Assembly (NCBI GenBank): GCA_022072055.1 | Contig: JAJVIK010000011.1 | Span: forward strand, 184,597 to 248,596 | Source of the DNA: a bacterium | GTDB taxonomy: Bacteria; Hinthialibacterota; Hinthialibacteria; OLB16 | Length of the DNA stretch: 64,000 nt | Reading direction: 5' to 3' | Shown here: one piece after another, positions 55,949 to 63,952 of the stretch | How the letters are laid out: every line of letters starts with the position of its first letter | How positions within the stretch are numbered: the stretch's first letter is position 1 | The notes under the pieces: model-generated | The model's database searches: none | Told to the model about the DNA's origin: nothing | The model's input: only the letters and a program-made list of their open reading frames with translations | Position numbers and translations under genes: made by a program

Positions 55949-58195
55949 ATGCCTGAGAAAACGGGCTGGTTGTTCGATTGCTACCCCAGGGGATCGGTCA
56001 TGGTCTTCTGGTTCATACCTGAAGGAGACGGGCCGCGCCTGCGTCTGATCCGCCCTTGGCTTCCCACCGGGTATGTAGAGACGGACAGTCCCGGCTCCAT
56101 GCGTCGACTTGAGGCCGGCATCAGGCGGAGTCGCACGTTTCAACTCGGAGAGGAGGTTCTTAAACCCGATTTCTGGACCGGGGAAGCGCGCCCCCTGCGG
56201 GAACTCCGAGTCTTGAACATGGACAGCGCCTACGGCGACCTCATTGGGTTGTATCGCCGTCACCCCGAGGTCTCCTACTACAATAGCGACATCCCCTTTG
56301 AACAGCTTTACGCCTACATCGAGAACCTGTTCCCCACAGCTTACTGCCGCTTCTCCCATGAGGGGGAGGCGCTCCGGGAATGTGTCGCGCTGGAATCGCC
56401 CCGTGACACGGACTACCCGGCGATGCCGCTGCGAGTCGCCAAGCTGCACGGCGATGCCTACTTGGGGGGTCCGAATCCGCTGATTCGGTTCTTGGCTCTG
56501 GAAATGGGTGACCGAACGTTGGAATGGGACTTCTCCTCGCCCGAGGATGCGCTGCGATCGCTAAACGGTTATCTCGCGGACTGGGATCCGGACCTTCTCG
56601 TCACCGCGGGCGGAGACAGCATTCTGATGCCCTGCCTGTTTTCACTCGCGGCGCGTCTTGGGATTCCCCTGGAGCTCGACCGCGAGCCGAACATCCATCG
56701 CGCGCTCGACCTCAAGGGGCGTTCGTACATGTCCTACGGACGAATCGTCTACCGAGATCCGGACTACCCGCTGTGGGGTCGCTGGCACATCGACCGGAGA
56801 AACTGCTTCCTGGATCACGAATCGGAGCTCGACGGACTCATCGAAGCCTCCCGGGTGAGTCGCCTGCCCGTCCAGCGCATGGCGCGACGCTCCATCGGCA
56901 CGGGGATCTCCTCGGTGCAGATGGCTCATGTCTGCCGGAAGGGTTACGCAATCCCCTGGAAGAAGTCCCGCCCGGAGGGGTGGAAAAGCGCGCTCCAGTT
57001 GCTCAAATCGGATCGAGGTGGACTGACCTTCCAGCCGACTCCAGGTGTTTACGAGAACGTGATCGAGCTCGACTTTGTGTCGATGTACCCTTCGATCATG
57101 ACGAACTTCAATGTCTCGCCCGAGACCATCAACTGCCCATGCTGCCCGGAAAGCTCTCGAAGAGTCCCAGAACTCGGATATCGAATCTGCGAAAAACGGA
57201 GCGGTTTGATCTCGGAGGCGCTTGTCCCGATCCTTGAAAAGCGCATCGAGTACAAGCGGCGCATGCGAGCCGCCACGGACCCGACGGAGCGGAAGCGCTA
57301 CAAGAACCGTCAAACCGCCCTCAAGTGGCTCCTGGTGTGTTGCTTCGGGTATCTGGGATACAAAAACGCCCGCTTCGGAAGGATCGAGGCGCACGAATCG
57401 ATCTGCGCCCTTTCGCGAGAAATGCTCCTGCGGACCCGCGACCTGTGCGAGGCGCGGGGTTTTTCCGTCCTCCACTCGCTTGTGGATTGTGTTTGGCTAC
57501 GACGCTCTCGGCAATCGAAGGAAGAGGTGGAGGATTTGTGCCGAGCCATCGAGACTGAAACCAACCTGCCGATCATGGTGGAGGGGTTCTATTCGTGGCT
57601 GGTGTTTTTCCCTTCGACTCAACATGGCGATCTCCCCGTTCCGGCGCGATATCTCGGAAGGTTCGAGGATGGTTCGCTCAAGTATCGAGGAATTGAGATC
57701 CGTCGCAGCGACCAAGCTCCGTATGTCCAAACCACGCAGGGGGAGCTGCTCGACCTCCTCTCGCGAGCCGATTCTTGGGCGGCCTGCCGGCGGATGGGAA
57801 AGAAACTCCGCGCCTGTGTCGCCAAGGCGCGGAAACGGCTTGAGCGGCGCGAGGTTCCGCTCTCGGAACTGCTCCTTAAGCGGCAGCTTTCGCGAAGCGC
57901 CGAGGAGTATAAGGGAAACTCGATGAGCGCCACCGCGGCCCGCATGGCAGCGAAGGTCGGAAAACGGCTGATCGGGGGACAGGATGTCTTTTTTGTGGTC
58001 ACGAACTCCAATGCGGGCAATCCCGAGGAGCGAATTTGCCTCCTGGAGCTCCTTCGCCCCGAGACCAACTACGATGTGGATTTCTATGTCGAGCAGTTGA
58101 GACGGATGGCCTCAAACCTTTTGGACCCCCTCTTGGGGGAAGAGGAGCGAGGCGAGCGGTTCTTGTTCAAGAGTCTCGGGATCAAGCAGCGCTGA
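55949..58195 (+). CDS. Divergent family-B DNA polymerase, PolB2-like
   Basis: 748 residues from ATG 55949; a GTG at 55940 would add three. N-terminal domain like archaeal PolB (RRHPEVSYYNSDIPFEQLYAY), then a decayed 3'-5' exonuclease region without the DIET motif (DPDLLVTAGGDSILMPCLF resembles exo motif II). Polymerase domain: motif A ELDFVSMYPSIMTNFNVSP with Asp375; a CPCC pair; motif B TALKWLLVCCFGYLGYKN with Lys459 but no Asn-Ser; motif C HSLVDCVWL with Asp513. In RB69 polymerase the motif A Asp and second motif C Asp bind metal; both remain, only the first motif C Asp is lost. I infer an active or partly active, non-proofreading lesion-bypass enzyme. No replication genes nearby. Confidence 0.82.
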   Translation: MPEKTGWLFDCYPRGSVMVFWFIPEGDGPRLRLIRPWLPTGYVETDSPGSMRRLEAGIRRSRTFQLGEEVLKPDFWTGEARPLRELRVLNMDSAYGDLIGLYRRHPEVSYYNSDIPFEQLYAYIENLFPTAYCRFSHEGEALRECVALESPRDTDYPAMPLRVAKLHGDAYLGGPNPLIRFLALEMGDRTLEWDFSSPEDALRSLNGYLADWDPDLLVTAGGDSILMPCLFSLAARLGIPLELDREPNIHRALDLKGRSYMSYGRIVYRDPDYPLWGRWHIDRRNCFLDHESELDGLIEASRVSRLPVQRMARRSIGTGISSVQMAHVCRKGYAIPWKKSRPEGWKSALQLLKSDRGGLTFQPTPGVYENVIELDFVSMYPSIMTNFNVSPETINCPCCPESSRRVPELGYRICEKRSGLISEALVPILEKRIEYKRRMRAATDPTERKRYKNRQTALKWLLVCCFGYLGYKNARFGRIEAHESICALSREMLLRTRDLCEARGFSVLHSLVDCVWLRRSRQSKEEVEDLCRAIETETNLPIMVEGFYSWLVFFPSTQHGDLPVPARYLGRFEDGSLKYRGIEIRRSDQAPYVQTTQGELLDLLSRADSWAACRRMGKKLRACVAKARKRLERREVPLSELLLKRQLSRSAEEYKGNSMSATAARMAAKVGKRLIGGQDVFFVVTNSNAGNPEERICLLELLRPETNYDVDFYVEQLRRMASNLLDPLLGEEERGERFLFKSLGIKQR

Positions 58196-58255
58196 GGCAT
58201 GGAGGGGGCGTACGGCTTTTCGCCTATGCTCAGTTCCCATCACTCCCGAATCGGC

Positions 58256-58645
58256 CTACATCCAGCTCTTCGCGAGCACGATGCCCGCCCGGACCGCGAC
58301 CAGGCCGAGAAATAGGCTCCCGAAGATATTGGTCAGCGCCAAGAGCCAGCTTCCGTCTTCAAATAACGCCTGAGTCTCAAACTCGAAGGTCGAGAAGGTG
58401 GTGTAGGCCCCGAGAAACCCGATGGCGAAGAATAGGCGGATCTGATCCGAACCCGGAACCAACCGCTCGCCGACCCATGTCGCCAACACTCCGAGGAGAA
58501 ACGAACCGGAGACATTGATGATGAAGGTTCCGTAGGGAAATGTGACGCCGAGTAGGCTGGCGCTTCCGCGCGCGATGAGATACCGCGCAATCGCACCAAG
58601 AAAACCCCCACATCCGACGAGCAGACAGGCCATCAGTTCTTTCAT
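58256..58645 (-). CDS. crcB: Fluoride exporter CrcB
   Basis: 129 residues, four membrane helices. The Fluc/CrcB channel exports fluoride ions. Signatures: GGFLGAIARYLIAR, FPYGTFIINVSGSFLLGVLATWV and AIGFLGAYTTFSTFEFET. Here a single subunit is present, which would form the antiparallel dimer. Its ATG overlaps the stop of the preceding DUF190 gene by 4 bases, and both DUF190 genes are coupled in the same way, so it is the last gene of the arsenic/fluoride cluster. No fluoride riboswitch was found in the 115 bases before the first DUF190 gene. Confidence 0.93.
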   Translation of the reverse strand: MKELMACLLVGCGGFLGAIARYLIARGSASLLGVTFPYGTFIINVSGSFLLGVLATWVGERLVPGSDQIRLFFAIGFLGAYTTFSTFEFETQALFEDGSWLLALTNIFGSLFLGLVAVRAGIVLAKSWM

Positions 58646-58983
58646 TCGCTTCCCCCGGCGGCATAACGGATAACCTCCACGCTTTCGGTGGTCACAAGTC
58701 CCTCCTCAACCATTTCATCGAGGCACGGAAGAAACGCCGCGATTTTCTCCTCGGAATCGACAATCTCGATCACCATCGACAAGTCGGTCGATAGGGTCAG
58801 GATGTGGGCGGAGTGGATTCGGCTGTTCTTGCCAAAACCCATCACGCCTCGAAAGACGGTCGCTCCGGCGAGCCCGGTTTCCCTGGCCCTTTCCACAATG
58901 GCTTCGTAAAGGGGTTTCCCGCGCCAGCGGTCGGATTCGCCGACAAAGGCTCGCAATAGTCTCCCCGCGGTTGGTGTCTTCAT
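58642..58983 (-). CDS. DUF190 protein, second copy
   Basis: 113 residues, PII-like ferredoxin fold. DUF190 family signature: RAFVGESDRWRGKPLYEAIVERARETGLAGATVFRGVMGFG, then VIEIVDSEEKIAAFLPCLDEMVEEGLVTTESVEVIRY. DUF190 proteins are commonly coupled to crcB and are thought to regulate or support fluoride export, but a biochemical function is not settled. Overlaps both neighbours by 4 bases. Related to, yet clearly different from, the next copy (tandem paralogues). Confidence 0.92.
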   Translation of the reverse strand: MKTPTAGRLLRAFVGESDRWRGKPLYEAIVERARETGLAGATVFRGVMGFGKNSRIHSAHILTLSTDLSMVIEIVDSEEKIAAFLPCLDEMVEEGLVTTESVEVIRYAAGGSE

Positions 58984-59327
58984 GCCATTCCCTCTCCTCT
59001 CCGGCGGTATGAGATCACGTGGACCCTCTCCCGGGTGACAATGGCGTTCTGAATCATCGGCTCAATCCCCGCGAGGAACTTGTCGGTCTTTTCCTCCGTG
59101 TCCACCAACTCCACAACCACTTCCCGGTCGTTCGCCAGCCGCCAAGGGCGCTCCTGGAGAAGCACTCCATTCTGGCCGAAACCCTCGACCCCGATGAGCG
59201 CGGTCGCCCCGGCCATGTGCTCCATGCGCGCTTTCTCCACGATGACCTCATAGAGTGGGCGGTGATGCCATTTCTGAAAGGTGTTCAGAAAGACGCGCAG
59301 CAAGATCTGGTCGCCTTCGAGCTTCAT
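58980..59327 (-). CDS. DUF190 protein, first copy
   Basis: 115 residues from ATG 59327. DUF190/PII-like fold: LRVFLNTFQKWHHRPLYEVIVEKARMEHMAGATALIGVEGFGQNG and VVVELVDTEEKTDKFLAGIEPMIQNAIVTRERVHVISYRR. The pattern of two DUF190 genes ahead of crcB is seen in diverse bacteria, where a heteromeric partner is possible. Starts 115 bases after the arsM stop on the same strand, so it might be transcribed with the arsenic genes or from its own promoter in that gap; no clear promoter was found. Confidence 0.92.
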   Translation of the reverse strand: MKLEGDQILLRVFLNTFQKWHHRPLYEVIVEKARMEHMAGATALIGVEGFGQNGVLLQERPWRLANDREVVVELVDTEEKTDKFLAGIEPMIQNAIVTRERVHVISYRRRGEGMA

Positions 59328-59442
59328 GTCGGTCGCCTCACGATGGTCACTGAGCAGGGAACCTCATGCTTGGCTCCCCTCACGCCGCGAGACATGGGCA
59401 ACGAACCTACCCCAAGCGCCTCCACGGGGGTTGCCATGGTTT

Positions 59443-60315
59443 TCAAGCCCGGCCACGCGTCGGCTTCGTCGCGTGGATCAACAGGCTCGTGATGAAGTCG
59501 CTCGCCTTCGCGCCGGGTGGCAGGTCCTCGACAATCTTCCGATAGAGCGGATCCTCCCAGTCGCTCATGGCCTCGATATATCGGCTGTTTGTCTCCATCC
59601 GGACCTCCGACAGCCCGGCCTCGCGCGCCATGCGCTCGGTGTCGGCCACCAACACCGCCCCCGCGATGCACCCCACCAACGCCTCGACTATCTCCAGGAC
59701 TTGGGGAGGGACGGGACGCAATAGGGCAAGATCGGAGATGGACACCCTCCCGCCGGGCCGCAGGACTCGGTGAATCTCGCGCCAAACCTGGGGTTTGTTC
59801 GGAGACAGGTTAAGAACGCAGTTCGACAGGATCACATCCACGCTGTTGTCCGCGAGGGGAAGGTGTTCGATCTCCCCCAACCGAAACTCGACATTGTCCA
59901 GGCCCGATTTCTCGCGGAAGGACGGGATCGATCTCCGCGCGCGGGCAAGCATGTCCGGGGTCATGTCCACTCCAATCGCGCGTCCAGTCGGTCCGACCTT
60001 CCTGGCCGCGATGAAGATGTCGAAGCCCGCGCCGCTGCCGAGGTCCGCCACAACCTCACCGGGCCGCAGTGAGGCCAGCGCGACCGGATTCCCACAGGAA
60101 AGCCCAAGGTTGGCCCCTCCGGGGAGGCTTCCGAGATCGTCCTCCGCATAGCCGATGGCCATGGCGAGATCGGAGGCCTGCTCCGGAATGCTCGGCCCGC
60201 AACAGGAAGAGGTCCCGCAACATCCCGGCTGTTCCGAGCGAGCGATCCTTCCGTACCCTTCCCGCACCGTCGCGCGGATCGCTTCCTGTGTTTCAAGGGG
60301 CGGCGCTTCTTGCAT
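59443..60315 (-). CDS. arsM: Arsenite S-adenosylmethionine methyltransferase ArsM
   Basis: 290 residues. Methylates As(III) to volatile or excretable methylarsenicals. Conserved arsenic-binding Cys are seen at C74 (GLSCGNP), C166 (LSNCVLNLSPNKP) and C216 (VGCIAGA), and the SAM site is DLGSGAG (91-97), with GVDMTPDML and HRVLRPGGRV. An N-terminal Cys cluster (GCCGTSSCCG, residues 31-40) is extra and could bind metalloid. Follows arsC by 20 bases, in an arsR-arsC-arsM operon. No ArsB, Acr3 or ArsP exporter is visible here, so methylation may be the main exit from the cell. Confidence 0.94.
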   Translation of the reverse strand: MQEAPPLETQEAIRATVREGYGRIARSEQPGCCGTSSCCGPSIPEQASDLAMAIGYAEDDLGSLPGGANLGLSCGNPVALASLRPGEVVADLGSGAGFDIFIAARKVGPTGRAIGVDMTPDMLARARRSIPSFREKSGLDNVEFRLGEIEHLPLADNSVDVILSNCVLNLSPNKPQVWREIHRVLRPGGRVSISDLALLRPVPPQVLEIVEALVGCIAGAVLVADTERMAREAGLSEVRMETNSRYIEAMSDWEDPLYRKIVEDLPPGAKASDFITSLLIHATKPTRGRA

Positions 60316-60335
60316 GTTCCACTTTTTCCTTTCAA

Positions 60336-60779
60336 TCAGCCGTTGAGGTTGTCGGATAAGTTCTCGATAAACAAGCGAATTTCATCCCGGACCCGCCGGT
60401 AGGGAGCGAGACGCTCCTTCTCGGTCTTGGCGCGCCGCGCAAGCTTGGGGGGATCCTCAAAGCCAACATGAACCACCTTCGTTCGCGCCGGGAAGGTCGG
60501 GCAACTCCGGTTTGCATTGGAGCAGACTGTGACCACGTAGTCAAAGACGATCCCCTCAAACTCATCCAGACGCTTGGAGCGCTGCGTGGAGATGTCCACT
60601 CCCGCCTCGGCCATCACGCGGACAGCGTCCGGATTCAATCCATGGGCCTCGATTCCGGCCGAATGCGCCTCAAATTGGTCCCCTTTGAGACGGCGCGCCC
60701 AGCCTTCCGCCATCTGGCTGCGGCAAGAGTTCCCGGTGCAGAGAAAGAGAATCTTCGGACGAACGGGCGGGGTCGGCAT
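60336..60779 (-). CDS. arsC: Arsenate reductase ArsC, thioredoxin-coupled type
   Basis: 147 residues from ATG 60779; a TTG 15 bases upstream is an alternative. Low-molecular-weight phosphatase fold that reduces As(V) to As(III). P-loop LFLCTGNSCRSQMAEGW with catalytic C14 and the adjacent C19, and the resolving Cys pair C86 and C93 in VCSNANRSCPTFP, which mark the thioredoxin-dependent class rather than the glutaredoxin one. Lies between arsR and arsM. Product arsenite would be passed to ArsM. Confidence 0.94.
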   Translation of the reverse strand: MPTPPVRPKILFLCTGNSCRSQMAEGWARRLKGDQFEAHSAGIEAHGLNPDAVRVMAEAGVDISTQRSKRLDEFEGIVFDYVVTVCSNANRSCPTFPARTKVVHVGFEDPPKLARRAKTEKERLAPYRRVRDEIRLFIENLSDNLNG

Positions 60780-60861
60780 GCCGGCTCCATTCAATGGTTC
60801 ACTTCGTCAATTAACGAAGGATGTCCTCCCCAGTCACGGTGTCAAGGAAGGCCACGCCGAA

Positions 60862-61239
60862 TCAGGCGGCCTCCCGGCAGTTGTTGGAGTAGTGGTTGCA
60901 GAGCTCTTCGAGGCAGGTTTCACGCACCCTCTTCAGTTCGCGATCATCCCTAAGGGTGGTCTTGTCCCGACCCAAGGATTCATGCACCCACCTGAGGGCA
61001 AGCTCGACCAACCGGGTCCGCTCTTCGGGAAGGTGATGGTAGATCCATCGGCCCTCTTTACGCGATTCGATCAAGCCGGCCTGTCGCAAGATGGCTAAGT
61101 GTTTCGAGACAGTCGAAGGCGCGAGTTGAAGCATCTCGATGACCTGGCACACGCAGAGTTCTCCTCCCCGGAGGAACATGAGCGTCCTCACCCGATTGTC
61201 GTCGGCCAGCGCCTTGGCAATGCACATGAACTCTTTCAT
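60862..61239 (-). CDS. arsR: ArsR-family metalloregulator
   Basis: 125 residues from ATG 61239, chosen for the GGAGAGA ahead of it; ATG at 61251 and 61266 are also open. Winged-helix repressor of arsenic genes, released by As(III). The metal site is in the alpha-3 helix ELCVCQVIEMLQLAPSTVSKHL with C29 and C31, and extra Cys lie at C6 and in the C-terminal ETCLEELCNHYSNNC. HTH: LAPSTVSKHLAILRQAGLI. Upstream of arsC by 82 bases, and 61 bases downstream of the ABC remnant on the same strand. A likely operator in front of it was not identified. Confidence 0.93.
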   Translation of the reverse strand: MKEFMCIAKALADDNRVRTLMFLRGGELCVCQVIEMLQLAPSTVSKHLAILRQAGLIESRKEGRWIYHHLPEERTRLVELALRWVHESLGRDKTTLRDDRELKRVRETCLEELCNHYSNNCREAA

Positions 61240-61300
61240 GATTCTCTCCATCCGTTTCTTAATCATTGGTCTCGCCGCAATCGGTTGACTGGGATCAGCT

Positions 61301-61528
61301 CTACCCGATTACATGCGACCCCTCGCCGACGTTGTCCTCCCGATTGGTTCCATCCACAATCCGAAGGGTTCGCTCTGCCCTTCCAGCCACTTTCGAATCA
61401 TGCCTTAACCTGACGATGGCGCGGATCTCTCCTTTTAACTCAGACAAAAAGTCTATCACAGGCTCGCCGGTTTCGGGATCGAAATTCCCAGTCGGTTCAT
61501 CCGCCAAGGTAAGCGCGTGGTAATTGGC
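61301..61528 (-). pseudogene. 3' remnant of an ABC transporter ATP-binding gene (LolD/MacB type)
   Basis: About 75 codons left from a normal 220-240. The frame begins right after the permease stop codon (61529-61531) without a start, and reads ANYHALTLADEPTGN: the Walker B region, where ANHPALxLADEPTGNLD is usual. It continues through DPETGEPVIDFLSELK, an altered H-loop (VRLRHDSKVAGRAERT; normally THD) and LRIVDG, then ends at TGA. The Walker A and signature regions are absent, so it cannot hydrolyse ATP. The first two thirds were lost, probably by deletion between permease and gene interior. Confidence 0.85.
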
Positions 61529-62743
61529 CTACACCTCTTGCAGACTGGCGCACGGATCGAGCTTCGCGGCCCGTCGCGCGGGGAAATAGCTCGCGGCAAG
61601 CGCGATCCCGCAGGAGATCGCAATGGCCCAAAACAAGAGGGTCGGCATCGGAAGCACAGGGATCCCCGCGATTCGCGGGCCCATTCCGACGGCCAGAATC
61701 GTCCCCAGGACGAACCCTCCAACTCCCCCCACCAGCCCGAGGATCATGGCCTTTGTCAAGAAGATGCTGAGAACAACCCTCGAACCGGCTCCGAGCGCCA
61801 TCAGGGTTCCGATCTCCTTGCGGCGCTCATACACATTGGCGTACATGTAATTGGCGATGCTCGCGCCGCCCACCAGGATGATGATCACGATAAAGACGGA
61901 TGAAAGCCGGGCCATCATCTGGTTGGTCTTGACCTGGGTGTCGACAATCTGCGCGATGGTCACCACCTTGGCGTCCGGTAATAGGGCGTTGAGCTTCTGA
62001 ACCATCCCCGCGCTGATCTGCTGACAGCAGCCGATGATCTCGATGGCGTTGATGTTCGGACCCTTGCCGGTCAGATCTTGGACCGTGTGCAGGTGGGCGA
62101 AAACTCGCGAGTCATCCACGGTCCCGGTCTGGGGCAGCGTGGCGAGGACCTTGAACTTAGCGCCCATCACCTCGATGGAATCCCCCTCTTTCAGGTCGAG
62201 ACTTAAGGCCACATCGGCTCCAACGAGCGCATCGTCGGGGGCGAGATCCTGGATAACCCTCTTGCGAACCAGCGACTGATCGGCGATCTCGGCCCCGACC
62301 CCCAATACATCAGCTCCACATCCGAGCGGGCGGTTAAAAACCCCGGCTCCGGCCCACGCGGCCTTGGCCTGGAACTCCGAGAGGGGCAGAATTCCGGTCA
62401 AAAGAAACTTCCTCCCTCCCAGCTCGATGGGGGCGGAGAGCTTGGGCGACAGGTTGTCCACTCCCTCGATCGAGGACATGGCGATGCGTGTGACATATTC
62501 CTCAGGCAGAAGCTCGCTCTGCATGTCGGCGCTGTAGTAATCCTGGAGTGTCACCGATTTCGGCAAGATCAGGACATTCGCCCCGAGGGCATCCAGCTCG
62601 CGCGCCACCGCTTTCTCGGAAAAATAGCTGATGTTCTTGATCGACACGATCACCGTGATCCCGAGAAGAATCGCCATCAGGCTGGTGGTCAGTTGGTTCT
62701 TGCGCTCAAAAAGCTCGCGCAACACCAGTGTGCGCAGGGTCAT
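61529..62743 (-). CDS. FtsX-type ABC transporter permease (MacB/LolC class)
   Basis: 404 residues from ATG 62743 (AAGGAG upstream); the longer open frame has no extra conserved residues. TM1 (TSLMAILLGITVIVSIKNIS), a large periplasmic MacB_PCD domain (about 40-275, with GVDNLSPKLSAPIELGGRKFL and GCGADVLGVGAEIADQ), then three C-terminal helices in the FtsX domain (VFIVIIILVGGASIANYMYANVYERRKEIGTLMALGAG, ILGLVGGVGGFVLGTILAV, LLFWAIAISCGIALAASYFPARRAAKLDP). Cys pairs in the periplasmic domain include GCGADV and GCCQQI. The partner ATPase is broken downstream, so it may be an orphan. 45 bases after the thioredoxin-fold gene. Confidence 0.88.
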   Translation of the reverse strand: MTLRTLVLRELFERKNQLTTSLMAILLGITVIVSIKNISYFSEKAVARELDALGANVLILPKSVTLQDYYSADMQSELLPEEYVTRIAMSSIEGVDNLSPKLSAPIELGGRKFLLTGILPLSEFQAKAAWAGAGVFNRPLGCGADVLGVGAEIADQSLVRKRVIQDLAPDDALVGADVALSLDLKEGDSIEVMGAKFKVLATLPQTGTVDDSRVFAHLHTVQDLTGKGPNINAIEIIGCCQQISAGMVQKLNALLPDAKVVTIAQIVDTQVKTNQMMARLSSVFIVIIILVGGASIANYMYANVYERRKEIGTLMALGAGSRVVLSIFLTKAMILGLVGGVGGFVLGTILAVGMGPRIAGIPVLPMPTLLFWAIAISCGIALAASYFPARRAAKLDPCASLQEV

Positions 62744-62788
62744 GTCCGTTCTCCTTGTTTCCCGCTCGCCCAGGAGTTCCACTCCCCC

Positions 62789-63814
62789 TCACTGACTGAA
62801 GGCTCCCGCCACCTTGGAGAAGAAGCGCTTCACCGCCCCGGGTTGTTGCGCCTGCGCGGTCGCGCTTTGCGGGTTCGCGGCGGGCGGCCCGCACTTTCCT
62901 CCCGCGCATCCCCCGGGACCACATCCGCCCGAGGCCTGGAGCTTGGATAGGAGCATGGTCTTGGTGGTTCCCCCCATGAACTTCCCAACCGCCGAACCGG
63001 GGGGGGCAAGCATGACGGTTTGAGCCACCTTCACGGTCGGATCGACCTGCAACTGGACGAGGAACCGCGCCTCGTTGGGGTCGGCCGGATCGATATACAC
63101 CAGTCTCACCGCTCCCGAGATATCAGGATCGGCCTGAAGCTCCTGAATGCCGTACATGGCCGCTTCATTCTTCTCGGTGGTCGGATTCCGCACGCAGACA
63201 AACACCAGCCTGCGCTCCTGCAGGAACTTCATGGTCTGTTCCATGCCGGGTGTGCCGAAGGCTGCAAGGAGCTGGGTCTCTTCAAACTTGGTCGGAAAGC
63301 CCCCCATGATCGCCCCGTTGGGAGCCACCGCCAGGACGAGCGGCATGGGCGCGCGGTCCACTCCGTATTGGTGAACAATTTGTTGTTCCGCCGGATCGGT
63401 GATGTTGACAGCGACTTGCTCCGCGCGCGCGGCCGCTTGGGTCATCGCGGACTGATAGACCGCCCACATCGCATCTGTCTGCTCGTTCTTCCCGTTGTGG
63501 AAGAAGATAAAGAGGTATCGATTGGCCTGGCCGGCGCGCGCGAGCGCGGCCATTCCCGGCCCGAGCGCGCCTGGGCCCGCCGTCCCCACGGGGGCGGGGG
63601 AGGTTTGTCCCGGGGCCGTGGAGGATTCACCGGGCCGGGCTTGGCTGCCGGCCGTCGCTGGAGATGCCGGCGGGGAAATGCCCCATGGGTCCACAGCTTG
63701 GCCAACGGCTGCCATCGGGCTAAGGATGCAGACCAGGGCGAGGCCCGTGCTGAGAGTGGAACGAGTTGATTTCACTTGGGCTACCCTCCTTCCAAGGGTT
63801 CTTGCGCTTGCCAT
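62789..63814 (-). CDS. Exported thioredoxin-fold-like protein with Gly/Cys C-terminal tail
   Basis: 341 residues from ATG 63814 (AGAGGGGAATGCC upstream). Signal peptide LSTGLALVCILSPMAAVGQAV, then a Pro/Ala/Gly-rich linker (about 45-90), a thioredoxin-like domain that has lost the usual CxxC (NRYLFIFFHNGKNEQTDAMW) and a second, weaker one from about 200 (RRLVFVCVRNPTTEKNEAAM). The end has the unusual Cys-Gly run GGCGPGGCAGGKCGPP, likely a metal site. It precedes the FtsX permease; the pair may form a periplasmic redox or metalloid system. No known family name. Confidence 0.62.
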   Translation of the reverse strand: MASARTLGRRVAQVKSTRSTLSTGLALVCILSPMAAVGQAVDPWGISPPASPATAGSQARPGESSTAPGQTSPAPVGTAGPGALGPGMAALARAGQANRYLFIFFHNGKNEQTDAMWAVYQSAMTQAAARAEQVAVNITDPAEQQIVHQYGVDRAPMPLVLAVAPNGAIMGGFPTKFEETQLLAAFGTPGMEQTMKFLQERRLVFVCVRNPTTEKNEAAMYGIQELQADPDISGAVRLVYIDPADPNEARFLVQLQVDPTVKVAQTVMLAPPGSAVGKFMGGTTKTMLLSKLQASGGCGPGGCAGGKCGPPAANPQSATAQAQQPGAVKRFFSKVAGAFSQ

Positions 63815-63952
63815 GGCATTCCCCTCTGACCCCGGGGATTGGGGGCGATTCGATGAACCCTCCATAACTGATTCTTCGCCATGTATCGAAGTGGCTAATA
63901 ATCGCAACACAGCACCTCTAAGTCAATAAGACTTTCACGGTCCCCAACTCAC

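Noticed and set aside
59328-59442. Fluoride (crcB-motif) riboswitch before the DUF190/crcB genes
   Set aside because: The expected conserved segment (CUGAUG-x-CUCCUAC type end) is not found on the minus strand in this gap.
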